A DNA stretch of 5,177 bases from an uncultured Bacteroidota bacterium (GTDB lineage: Bacteria; Bacteroidota; Bacteroidia; UKL13-3): assembly GCA_903907885.1 (NCBI GenBank), contig CAIVPY010000195.1:1-5177 (forward strand), in the 5' to 3' direction. Position 1 is the first letter of the stretch. The number at the start of each line of letters is the position of its first letter. This document shows, in pieces, positions 1 through 5,007 of this stretch. Under the pieces are notes generated by a model. It searched no databases and was not told the origin of the DNA. It saw only the letters and a list, made by a program, of their open reading frames with translations. Both the position numbers and the translations under genes were made by a program.

Positions 1-337
1 CTCCGTTTGTCATCACAGGCCATGCTGCATATCCAGTGGTGTCAAAACTTTTCCACTGAGAACTAGTAAAATTACTTTTGTATAAAGTAACATTTCTTGA
101 TGCATTGATACGGACCGTAGTAGAACGCATCACATTTGCCGGTGGAAGAGCAGGTCTAGTTGAAAATGCCAAATGCCAGTTTGTGTTAACAACAGTATCT
201 TTAGTTCCAGTTGTTAAATTGTAAAATACATCATAAGGATAGCCTGATCCCATTGAAACTGAGTCAACTCTGCTTGTTTGTGCTGAAAGTGTAGCTGCGA
301 TAGCTAATAGGAGAATACTAAGTACGTTTCTTTTCAT
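1..337 (-). CDS. Secreted HmuY-like / T9SS-type protein, N-terminal part (3' end outside window)
   Basis: The frame is open from an ATG at 335-337 to the window edge, giving 112 codons with no stop. Residues 1-20 (MKRNVLSILLLAIAATLSAQ) form a clear signal peptide: a basic start, a hydrophobic core and an A-x-A/Q-like cleavage region. The mature part begins with a D-S-V-S-M-G-x-G-Y-x-x-D-V-F-Y-N-L stretch, then T-N-W-H-L-A-F. This resembles the opening of HmuY-like domains in Bacteroidetes secreted proteins (pattern: x-S-x-G-x-x-Y-x-x-x-V-Y-Y-x-L ... W-D-I-A-F), so an exported beta-rich protein is likely. HmuY itself binds haem, but no haem ligand can be assigned here. Many such proteins end in a type IX sorting domain, which would lie off the window. 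The start is supported by the signal peptide and a promoter about 27 bp upstream. Export is well supported; the family call is moderate. Confidence 0.75.
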   Translation of the reverse strand, partial: MKRNVLSILLLAIAATLSAQTSRVDSVSMGSGYPYDVFYNLTTGTKDTVVNTNWHLAFSTRPALPPANVMRSTTVRINASRNVTLYKSNFTSSQWKSFDTTGYAAWPVMTNG

Positions 338-363
338 AATAAAATTTAAAATATTTAACGATG

Positions 364-394
364 CAAAGAAACCTACGGATTTAGCACTTACAAA
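364..394 (-). promoter_or_regulatory. Bacteroidetes-type promoter for the secreted protein gene
   Basis: On the minus strand a TTTG (-33, at 391-394) is followed after exactly 19 bp by TTTCTTTG (-7, at 364-371), which matches TAnnTTTG except at the second base. The implied start of transcription, near 357-360, leaves a leader of about 20 nt before the ATG. Spacing and position fit the Bacteroidetes sigma-ABfr promoter pattern. It is inferred from the sequence alone. Confidence 0.45.
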
Positions 395-408
395 TGATTG
401 CAATCATT
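393..408. promoter_or_regulatory. 16-bp perfect palindrome over the -33 box (candidate operator)
   Basis: AATGATTGCAATCATT is identical to its reverse complement over all 16 bases. Its first two bases (393-394) overlap the -33 TTTG of the minus-strand promoter, and the rest lies directly upstream. A dimeric regulator bound here would touch the promoter. The half-site AATGAT/ATCATT resembles parts of Fur-type sites, but the spacing differs from the classical Fur box, so no regulator is assigned. Confidence 0.4.
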
Positions 409-738
409 AAAAGGCTTTATGACCGATTTATGACATAGGAATATTTACTTACTACTAGGATGTAGAAGTACTTCTATAAGTTTTAGTTTTAAAATAAATT
501 AATTGATTATGACGAAAACTTAACCTGCGAGTGAGCCTATTGATATGCCTCTGTTGGGTTTAGTAAATTGTAATTTTGAACTATATGTCTATGCGTTTTT
601 ATACATACAAAGAGATGTAAGTGCGTGAGGAAAAAACCACCTGAAGAAATACTTTATTGGTTACACTTTTATCTTATTAGGTTAACCATAATGTAATGTT
701 GCGATACTTATTTTACACTGTTAAAATAAATAAAAATT
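409..738. other. Intergenic gap with no recognised gene
   Basis: This 330-bp gap separates the divergently transcribed secreted-protein gene and YodC-like gene. I see no convincing ORF, RNA gene or repeat array. It contains one TAATTTTG box (571-578) with no -33 element at the right distance, and a small GGTTAACC palindrome near 680-687. The 739 gene is preceded by an A-rich leader without a Shine-Dalgarno site, and its promoter could not be placed. Confidence 0.5.
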
Positions 739-1011
739 ATGGAAGACTTATTTGAAATTGGCGATACCGTTAGATTAATTTCGGGTGGCCCCTTGATGAC
801 AGTAAACAATTACAAAGAAACTTTGAATGAAGTGGAATGCGTTTGGTTTAATGCTTTAGATGATAAAGCTGAAAGTACATTTAAAGCAGATGTTTTGATG
901 CACGATGTAGATACTGAATTTGATGAAGATGACTTAGAATTTGATGAAGATGATTTAGAAGAAGACGAAGTGGATAGTGAGGGGGAATTTGAAAATTTGC
1001 ACAAAAATTAA
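739..1011 (+). CDS. DUF2158 / YodC-like small protein with acidic C-terminal tail
   Basis: This 90-residue protein starts with a compact domain, about residues 4-55, typical of the DUF2158 (YodC-like) family: F-E-I-G-D-T-V-R-L, then SGGP at 15-18, M-T-V at 20-22, and V-E-C-V-W-F at 32-37. That G-D-x-V-x-L-x-S-G-G-P-x-M-T-V ... C-x-W-F pattern defines the family, whose members are cytosolic and of unknown function. Residues 58-87 are an unusually acidic tail containing a tandem heptad, EFDEDDL at 60-66 and 67-73, followed by further Glu/Asp. Family members generally end soon after the core, so the tail looks like a lineage-specific addition. The start codon follows an A-rich leader, usual for this phylum. 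A structured hairpin and a terminator follow, so the gene is probably monocistronic. The family call is good; the role is unknown. Confidence 0.85.
   Translation: MEDLFEIGDTVRLISGGPLMTVNNYKETLNEVECVWFNALDDKAESTFKADVLMHDVDTEFDEDDLEFDEDDLEEDEVDSEGEFENLHKN
916..957 (+). repeat. Two tandem 21-bp units inside the YodC-like gene
   Basis: The 21-bp segments at 916-936 and 937-957 differ at a single base (GACTTA versus GATTTA at their ends) and each encodes EFDEDDL. The in-frame unit keeps the reading frame, which indicates recent duplication in the acidic tail. Confidence 0.9.
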
Positions 1012-1026
1012 AAGCAAATATTTTTA

Positions 1027-1096
1027 TAGTGAAGTCGGGTATAAATCCTGACATTTTAGTTGTTGCCTAATTGGGCAGGAATACCCGACTTCATTA
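1027..1096 (+). ncRNA. Long structured hairpin in the 3' region of the YodC-like gene
   Basis: A 13-bp perfect stem pairs 1030-1042 (TGAAGTCGGGTAT) with 1081-1093 (ATACCCGACTTCA). It can be extended to 1027-1096 through one G-U pair. The 38-nt apical part holds a second helix, TCCTG (1046-1050) with CAGGA (1076-1080), which competes with a small hairpin TGCC (1064-1067)/GGCA (1074-1077). It starts 16 nt after the stop codon and ends just before the terminator hairpin, so it would lie in the 3' end of the mRNA. It could be a 3'-UTR-derived RNA, an RNA-protecting structure or a mobile palindrome. I recognise no known RNA family. Confidence 0.45.
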
Positions 1097-1097
1097 A

Positions 1098-1134
1098 AAA
1101 AAGCGATGCAAGGTTTTCCTTCGCATCGCTTTTT
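1098..1134. terminator. Bidirectional intrinsic terminator between convergent genes
   Basis: AAAAAGCGATGC (1098-1109) pairs with GCATCGCTTTTT (1123-1134). The stem continues as AAGG/CCTT around a TTTT loop, with one bulged C at 1122. The GC-rich stem is flanked by an A-tract on the left and a T-tract on the right, so it reads as a terminator in both directions: for the YodC-like gene on plus and the 228-aa gene on minus. Its place between two convergent genes supports this. Confidence 0.85.
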
Positions 1135-1152
1135 CATACTTTATAAAATAGC

Positions 1153-1172
1153 AAATACTAATTTTAGTATTT
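1153..1172. repeat. Inverted repeat over the stop codon of the 228-aa gene
   Basis: AAATACTAA (1153-1161) and TTAGTATTT (1164-1172) are perfect 9-bp inverted arms separated by two bases. The minus-strand TAA stop (1164-1166) lies inside one arm. It is AT-only apart from one C-G pair per arm, so it is a weak hairpin and probably incidental. Confidence 0.4.
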
Positions 1173-1850
1173 ATCCTTTTGAAATCCCCAAGCCTTTATT
1201 TCGCTTTTGTGGGTATCAGGATAGTTAGCTTTTATGGCATGTATAAGGGCGTTTAACACCTTAGTTACGTTTTCTTTTTGCACATTTTTATTGCCCACCA
1301 TACCGCTTACAAGTTTATCTGTTTCGCTAGCTTGGTCTATAAGTGTGTTGTATTCAGCTATCAATGGCGTGAAATATGCTTTACCTTTTTCCTTGTTTCC
1401 ATAGCTTAGTTCTGTAAGTGCAGGTAATATTAGTTTCAGTGCTTGTTGGCGGCTGTCTCTATCTATTGGCAATTGGAATGATTTGTTTGAGCGTATTATA
1501 CCAAATTTGGCATAAGTAGCTTGTGCATCTTTAGCATTGTTGGCATCAGCATCTATGTATTTTTTTATTTTGACTATACCTGCATCTATGGCTTTGTTGC
1601 AAGTTTTTAGATCGGATGTAATTTTAGGTCGATCTTTCTTAGTGTTTTTTTTGCTGCTAAGAGCTTCTGTATAGTTGTTTGCTTCTTGAAAAAAATCGGC
1701 AGACGATTTCCAAATCAAGCTAATCTCTTTTCTGTTTTGCCAAGAGTTGGCTACATTTTTGGCTAGTGTACCTAAGTCGGCATCCTTTTTAGTAATATTA
1801 CTTTTACTCTTTTTAGATTTTTTTTTGTTGTCGGTGTTAGTTGTGTCCAT
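1164..1850 (-). CDS. Uncharacterised lysine-rich 228-aa protein
   Basis: I do not recognise this protein. Residues 1-23 are polar and very lysine-rich (KKKSKKSKS at 9-17), likely a disordered basic extension. Residues about 24-205 appear largely alpha-helical, with charged heptad-like stretches. A conserved-looking middle segment, F-G-I-I-R-S-N-K-S-F-Q-L-P-I-D-R at 116-131, precedes a hydrophobic helix A-L-K-L-I-L-P-A-L (137-145). The end is K-A-W-G-F-Q-K-D-K-Y (219-228), which looks like a compact C-terminal motif. There is no signal peptide or membrane segment and only one cysteine (84), so it is probably cytosolic. The basic N-terminus could contact nucleic acid, but this is inference only. 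It is convergent with the YodC-like gene and shares its terminator. Upstream lies the phased palindrome array, with a promoter candidate about 330 bp from the ATG. Codon use and length support a real gene. Confidence 0.8.
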   Translation of the reverse strand: MDTTNTDNKKKSKKSKSNITKKDADLGTLAKNVANSWQNRKEISLIWKSSADFFQEANNYTEALSSKKNTKKDRPKITSDLKTCNKAIDAGIVKIKKYIDADANNAKDAQATYAKFGIIRSNKSFQLPIDRDSRQQALKLILPALTELSYGNKEKGKAYFTPLIAEYNTLIDQASETDKLVSGMVGNKNVQKENVTKVLNALIHAIKANYPDTHKSEIKAWGFQKDKY

Positions 1851-1937
1851 ATTGTTTTTGTATTAATGTTATTTATTAACTGTTATTCGTATCCCTTAGT
1901 AAATAATTGAGTGTAATAAACTAAATATGTATGTATA

Positions 1938-1957
1938 TTTTGTTAGATTTAACAAAA
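1938..1957. repeat. 8-bp inverted repeat upstream of the 228-aa gene
   Basis: TTTTGTTA (1938-1945) and TAACAAAA (1950-1957) are perfect inverted arms with a 4-base loop, about 90 bp before the 228-aa start codon. It is either a weak RNA hairpin in the leader or a binding site. It does not share the sequence of the ATAGG palindromes. Confidence 0.4.
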
Positions 1958-2037
1958 AAACAATCATTTTTCATTGTAAACCGTACAAAATAAACACAAA
2001 ATAGGTTAAAAACTACAATATCAATAAATTTATTATA

Positions 2038-2177
2038 ATATAGGCTACCTATATATATGTATTTAAATAAAACTATAACACATAGGTAACCTATATGCCA
2101 TAAAATAAAAAAAATATATACACATAGGCAACCTATCTATATGTAAAAAAATAATACATAGCACATAGGAATCCTAT
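2038..2177. repeat. Array of four ATAGG-N3-CCTAT palindromes in a 42-bp register
   Basis: Four copies are present at 2040-2052 (middle CTA), 2082-2094 (TAA), 2124-2136 (CAA) and 2165-2177 (AAT). The left-arm starts are 42, 42 and 41 bp apart, close to four turns of B-DNA, so all would face the same side of the helix. Copy 1 extends to 7-bp arms (2038-2054); copies 2 and 4 have 6-bp arms around a central A. Copies 2-4 are preceded by CAC, and the right side usually continues toward TATG. The linkers are A/T-rich and not alike. A lone left half-site (ATAGG) lies at 2001-2005. The array sits in the leader region of the 228-aa gene. It looks like a set of sites for a dimeric protein (operator, iteron or partition-type), or serial RNA hairpins; the sequence cannot decide which. 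Confidence 0.85.
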
Positions 2178-2187
2178 ATGCTAGCCA

Positions 2188-2218
2188 CAAATGTAATTAT
2201 CACTACAAATGAATGCAA
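2188..2218 (-). promoter_or_regulatory. Candidate promoter reading into the palindrome array
   Basis: On the minus strand TTG (2216-2218) is followed after 20 bp by TACATTTG (2188-2195), a full match to the Bacteroidetes -7 consensus TAnnTTTG. The expected start, near 2182-2184, would place all four palindromes in a leader of roughly 330 nt before the 228-aa gene, with the fourth palindrome only a few bases downstream of the start site. Confidence 0.4.
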
Positions 2219-2260
2219 CAAATTAAAAATGATTATTATTAGTGAATAATGAAAGGTTAG

Positions 2261-2287
2261 CTGCCACATTTTTAAAAAAACAGGCAG
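2261..2287. repeat. Inverted repeat between the zinc-ribbon gene and the array
   Basis: CTGCC (2261-2265) pairs with GGCAG (2283-2287) around an interior with T5 next to A7. It lies 58 bp past the minus-strand stop at 2345. It could help end transcription of the zinc-ribbon gene, but in that direction it is followed by mixed sequence rather than a T-tract, so it is not called a terminator. Confidence 0.3.
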
Positions 2288-2344
2288 GAATAGGTTTAAA
2301 ATAAAGCAGCGACAATTAAAGTGATTCGTAACAACACAATGGCA

Positions 2345-2590
2345 CTACAAATCTGTATATAAATAGAAGGTTTTATGACAATTTAGGCATCTATAATGCT
2401 TCAAAATGGTTTCAGACGTAGGTTTATGTGCCCCTTTTTTCCTCAGCCTCGATCTATAAGTTGAATGACAATATGGGCATTCGTCTTTTGTAGTTATCTT
2501 TTTTCTAAAAATAATGAGAAATAAAATCAATATCCCTATGGTAACATATAGGGCAATGTCGGATGTATCAATATCAACTAATGTAAACAT
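2345..2590 (-). CDS. Small membrane-anchored zinc-ribbon protein
   Basis: The 81-residue product has one strongly hydrophobic helix at about 12-28 (I-A-L-Y-V-T-I-G-I-L-I-L-F-L-I-I-F), followed by R-K-K, which by the positive-inside rule puts the C-terminal part in the cytoplasm. That part carries two cysteine knuckles, C-P-Y-C at 38-41 and C-L-N-C at 68-71, 26 residues apart and separated by a basic stretch (R-S-R-L-R-K-K, 46-52). This is a typical zinc-ribbon layout; the second knuckle, Y-R-C-x-x-C-x-K-T-F, resembles ribbons found in nucleic-acid-binding or chaperone-like small proteins. The specific function is unknown. It has no close neighbour on its strand, so it is probably transcribed alone. 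The ATG at 2588-2590 is the only start that keeps the whole N-terminus. Cysteine spacing and the membrane helix make a chance ORF unlikely. Confidence 0.75.
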   Translation of the reverse strand: MFTLVDIDTSDIALYVTIGILILFLIIFRKKITTKDECPYCHSTYRSRLRKKGAHKPTSETILKHYRCLNCHKTFYLYTDL

Positions 2591-2635
2591 GCTTGCTTTT
2601 TTGGGCGAATGTAAAATTTCAATACATAAGGTAGG

Positions 2636-2658
2636 TTAATTTGTTATTATCAAATTAA
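2636..2658. repeat. 8-bp inverted repeat upstream of the zinc-ribbon gene
   Basis: TTAATTTG (2636-2643) and CAAATTAA (2651-2658) are perfect arms with a 7-base spacer, about 46 bp upstream of the 2590 start codon. In the minus direction it lies after a T-tract (around 2667-2678), the wrong order for a terminator, so a binding site is more likely than a terminator. Confidence 0.45.
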
Positions 2659-2681
2659 TTAATACCAAAAAAAAAAAATTC

Positions 2682-2905
2682 AGGTCAGTTTTCACTTCGT
2701 GGTTCACTCCTTTTAATTTCGGGTCAATCTCATTTTTGGGGGAGAAATTTAAAAGACCAATTTGAGGGAATGATAATGTGAAACCTTCAAAAATTGAAGA
2801 GTGAATTTTTTAACCTTATTTCAGTGCAAAACAATCTGTATGTATATAGTTATAACTTACTTTTTTTCTTGATAAAAAAAGTAACCAAAAAATCAAGACT
2901 GACCT
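2682..2905. repeat. Block bounded by 8-bp inverted ends with internal hairpins (MITE-like candidate)
   Basis: AGGTCAGT (2682-2689) is the exact reverse complement of ACTGACCT (2898-2905), bounding 224 bp. Inside, TTCACTC (2703-2709) is inverted at GAGTGAA (2799-2805), and a strong hairpin lies at 2857-2884. There is no coding capacity. The layout fits a small non-autonomous or palindromic element, but no target-site duplication was identified, so the limits are tentative. Confidence 0.35.
2857..2884. repeat. 11-bp inverted repeat, T-tract/A-tract hairpin
   Basis: TTACTTTTTTT (2857-2867) pairs perfectly with AAAAAAAGTAA (2874-2884) around the loop CTTGAT. The loop sequence is itself complementary to ATCAAG at 2892-2897, so a second, exclusive pairing is possible. 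Similar hairpins are, from memory, frequent between Bacteroidetes genes. Confidence 0.7.
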
Positions 2906-2918
2906 AAAATCTTTGAAA

Positions 2919-2942
2919 ATGTAATTTGCTTTTTTATTACAT
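2919..2942. repeat. 7-bp inverted repeat
   Basis: ATGTAAT (2919-2925) and ATTACAT (2936-2942) are perfect arms with a 10-base T-rich spacer inside the long non-coding region. It is short and may be incidental. Confidence 0.4.
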
Positions 2943-3000
2943 CGCATACTAAGTCGTCATGAAAGATTAGAAGAGTTATAAGCAATAAAAGAGGCATGAC

Positions 3001-3018
3001 ACAAGTATGCTTACTTGT
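3001..3018. repeat. 7-bp inverted repeat with 4-base loop
   Basis: ACAAGTA (3001-3007) and TACTTGT (3012-3018) flank TGCT. It forms a compact hairpin in the non-coding region, with no adjacent T-tract. Confidence 0.45.
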
Positions 3019-3081
3019 ACCCAACATTCACAAAAAATCAAAAACATTTTCTTGCAGATTTTATGTAGGTCGGATTCAAAT

Positions 3082-3094
3082 GCATTCCGAATGC
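3082..3094. repeat. 13-bp odd palindrome
   Basis: GCATTC (3082-3087), a central C, and GAATGC (3089-3094) form a perfect odd palindrome in the less AT-rich part of the gene-free region. A slightly wider TCGGA/TCCGA pair overlaps it. Confidence 0.4.
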
Positions 3095-3259
3095 GAAGCC
3101 GATTTTCACAGTGTGTGCAAAAAGATTTCAATCAGGGGGTTTGTGCAGCCTTAAATGTTTTGCAAGTGTGCAGGTAAAAGCACGGGGCAAAATATTTACA
3201 GCGGCAAGGAGAAATCTTTTTGAGGTTGGGTAGAAGCTAGGGTAAGCACCTTGAAAATC

Positions 3260-3302
3260 GAAACTCTTTTGGTTGTACCTTTTGGAGTTTCAAAAGGTAC
3301 AA
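3260..3302. repeat. 12-bp hairpin with a competing alternative stem
   Basis: TTGTACCTTTTG (3273-3284) pairs perfectly with CAAAAGGTACAA (3291-3302) around the loop GAGTTT. The loop plus the next base (GAGTTTC, 3285-3291) is also the reverse complement of GAAACTC at 3260-3266, so two hairpins exclude each other. The heptamer CTTTTGG occurs twice (3266-3272 and 3279-3285). No gene start lies close downstream on either strand, so an attenuator role is not supported. Confidence 0.65.
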
Positions 3303-3471
3303 ATACAAAATTTGTTCACTTATTCCCTAGAAAATTAACCTGACCCTCAACTTCTGCTATGGTACATAATCTAGCATCAAACAGATTTATCAAATAAGAT
3401 AACACATTTAATTATAGCAACGGATGGAGAATTTTAAAAACAATTATTGTGTTGCTTAGATATTGTGCAAC

Positions 3472-4872
3472 TTACATGATCAATCTTAACACATAATAAA
3501 GTAAACCAGCAACCACCATACAAACAGGTAAGGTAAGAATCCAAGCAATGGCAATGTTTTTTATGGTACCACCTTGCAAATTTTTAATTCCTTTGGTAGC
3601 CACCATACTACCAGCAATACCCGATGAAAGCACTTGAGTGGTGCTAACTGGTAAACCCAAATAAGTTGATAAGCCAATCGTTCCAGCAGCTACCAATTCG
3701 CTTGAAGCCCCTTGGGCATACGATAAATGTTGCTTGCCTATCTTTTCGCCAATGGTTATCACTATTCGTTTCCAGCCTATCATAGTTCCTAAACCCAATG
3801 AAATAGATATCATTAAAATAACCCAAAATGGTGCATAATCAGTTAATGATTTTAGTGATGTAATTTCTGCTTTAAGTACCTTTTTATCTCCCACACTCAA
3901 ATTAAAGGATTCGCTATCAAGCAATTTTTTAGTTGATTTACCTAAAGTAATTAAATCTTTGCGAATAAGGTATTTAGTGTTAACGGGCAATATATTTAAA
4001 TCAACAACACCATCTAAATGGGTATGCAAATCATTTAAATAATGTTTCGCATTTGCCAATTCAAAACTATCAGTAGTTTCTATATTTGATGTATTCACTT
4101 TATCTAACACCAAACCTATATTTACCAAGTTTTTTCTAAAATCCACAGGATCTCTACCCGAATCAATGGTAAAATACATGGGTGCAATAGCAATCAAAAT
4201 AAGCATAACCAATCCCACACCTTTTTGTCCATCGTTACTTCCATGCGAAAAACTAACACTCGTGCAGGTTAATAATAGAATTAACCTAATCCAAAAAGGA
4301 GGAGGAATAGTGCCGTCAGGTTCTTTAAAAATAGCTTTACTTTTAATTAAACTACGTAAAATATACATAAATAATATGGCCAAACTAAATCCCAAAAAAG
4401 GAGATATTAGCAGGGATATACCTATTTCATAGGCTTTGCTCCAATTCACATAATTACCTGGTTTTTCAGCAATCATTGAAAATGCAACTCCCACACCTAT
4501 AATTGAGCCAATTAAAGTATGAGAACTAGAGCATGGTATTCCGAAATACCAAGTACCTAAATTCCACATTATGGCAGTAAGCAATAATGAAATTATCAAT
4601 GCAATATTATGATACAAATTAGTATCCGTTAAAATTTCGATAGGCAAGAGATTACTAATACCCATTGCCACTGCAATGCCTCCAGCAAAAACACCAATGG
4701 CATTCCATAAACCACTCCACACAACGGCATAATATGGTTTTAATGAATTTGTATAGATTACCGTAGCTACAGCATTAGCTGTATCGTGAAAACCATTGAT
4801 AAATTCAAAAACACATGTCGCTAATAAGCATATTATTAGTAAAACTGTTAAAGAGGTATCTAGTCCAAACAT
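3472..4872 (-). CDS. pit: PiT-family inorganic phosphate transporter
   Basis: This is a complete 466-residue inner-membrane symporter of the PiT (PitA/PHO4) family, which takes up inorganic phosphate, usually as a metal-phosphate complex, driven by the proton or sodium gradient. The two inverted family halves are clear. The N-terminal half has G-F-H-D-T-A-N-A-V-A-T (27-37) and G-I-P-C-S-S-S-H-T-L-I-G-S (111-123). The C-terminal half has F-S-H-G-S-N-D-G-Q-K-G-V-G (208-220) and G-L-P-V-S-T-T-Q-V-L-S-S-G (406-418). Hydrophobic segments span about 7-25, 48-72, 86-102, 147-173, 194-235, 347-367 and 439-462. A hydrophilic loop of about 110 residues (235-345) splits the halves, as in other bacterial PitA proteins. 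Length is close to E. coli PitA. All key motifs are intact. The usual DUF47/PhoU-like partner is not adjacent: upstream is a divergent ORF and downstream is non-coding, so it seems monocistronic. Sodium or proton coupling cannot be told from sequence. Confidence 0.96.
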   Translation of the reverse strand: MFGLDTSLTVLLIICLLATCVFEFINGFHDTANAVATVIYTNSLKPYYAVVWSGLWNAIGVFAGGIAVAMGISNLLPIEILTDTNLYHNIALIISLLLTAIMWNLGTWYFGIPCSSSHTLIGSIIGVGVAFSMIAEKPGNYVNWSKAYEIGISLLISPFLGFSLAILFMYILRSLIKSKAIFKEPDGTIPPPFWIRLILLLTCTSVSFSHGSNDGQKGVGLVMLILIAIAPMYFTIDSGRDPVDFRKNLVNIGLVLDKVNTSNIETTDSFELANAKHYLNDLHTHLDGVVDLNILPVNTKYLIRKDLITLGKSTKKLLDSESFNLSVGDKKVLKAEITSLKSLTDYAPFWVILMISISLGLGTMIGWKRIVITIGEKIGKQHLSYAQGASSELVAAGTIGLSTYLGLPVSTTQVLSSGIAGSMVATKGIKNLQGGTIKNIAIAWILTLPVCMVVAGLLYYVLRLIM

Positions 4873-4890
4873 AATATTACTTTATAAAGG

Positions 4891-4898
4891 CAAAGCTA
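4891..4898 (-). promoter_or_regulatory. Candidate -7 box for the phosphate transporter gene
   Basis: TAGCTTTG on the minus strand matches TAnnTTTG fully and would start transcription about 12-14 nt before the ATG. No TTG is found 19-21 bp upstream, so the -33 element is weak. The box overlaps small inverted repeats (CAAAG at 4891-4895 with CTTTG at 4902-4906), which could allow repressor binding. Confidence 0.35.
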
Positions 4899-4974
4899 AA
4901 CCTTTGAAATTATTTCTAATGTTAAGAAATTAATAAGTAAATATTTTTTGTACGTAAAAGAACTAAGTATTTAA

Positions 4975-5007
4975 TGTTATCTGTAGTTTTTACTATTTTT
5001 GATAACA
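4975..5007. repeat. Inverted repeat flanking the promoter region of the 5039 ORF
   Basis: TGTTATC (4975-4981) and GATAACA (5001-5007) are perfect 7-bp arms with a 19-bp spacer. They bracket the candidate -7 box on the plus strand, which fits an operator or is chance in AT-rich DNA. Confidence 0.35.
4994..5001 (+). promoter_or_regulatory. Candidate -7 box for the 5039 ORF
   Basis: TATTTTTG matches TAnnTTTG. The -33 position has TTA (4971-4973) rather than TTG, 20 bp upstream. It would give a leader of about 30 nt. The -33 match is weak. Confidence 0.25.

Larger units (their letters stand above)
2591..3471. other. Long gene-free region rich in inverted repeats
   Basis: About 880 bp lie between the start of the zinc-ribbon gene and the stop of the phosphate transporter. 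No frame gives a credible protein. Part of it (roughly 3040-3260) is less AT-rich than its surroundings. It contains many inverted repeats, listed separately, including two T-tract/A-tract hairpins at 2857-2884 and 3273-3302. From memory, sequences such as the TTAC-T7/A7-GTAA hairpin and the GTACCTTTTG/CAAAAGGTAC hairpin recur between genes in many Bacteroidetes genomes, so part of this region is likely a dispersed non-coding repeat; this is recollection, not a search result. Confidence 0.55.

Noticed and set aside
571..578. TAATTTTG as promoter of the YodC-like gene
   Set aside because: The nearest TTG upstream is only 14 bp away and the leader would be about 155 nt, so the promoter pattern is not met.
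810..1004. Minus-strand ORF of 64 residues rich in serine
   Set aside because: It is the antisense of the acidic Glu/Asp repeats of the YodC-like gene; the Ser runs are a by-product of GAT/GAA codons.
2038..2177. CRISPR array
   Set aside because: The shared core is only about 13-17 bp and palindromic, the copies are not identical, and the linkers are low-complexity A/T-rich rather than unique spacers. No cas gene is present.
2261..2287. Terminator for the zinc-ribbon gene
   Set aside because: The hairpin is not followed by a T-tract in the minus direction, so it is kept only as an inverted repeat.
3040..3300. Remnant coding frame on either strand in the less AT-rich stretch
   Set aside because: Frames are broken by stops within a few dozen codons and give no recognisable protein; short peptides here look like translations of an intergenic repeat.
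3441..3476. Terminator after the phosphate transporter gene
   Set aside because: GTTGC/GCAAC gives only a 5-bp stem with an 11-base loop, and the following T-run is separated from it. Too weak to call.
3644..3826. Second minus-strand ORF of 60 residues
   Set aside because: It is an alternative frame within the phosphate transporter gene.
4166..4432. Plus-strand ORF of 88 residues
   Set aside because: It lies wholly antisense to the phosphate transporter and has no family-like motif.
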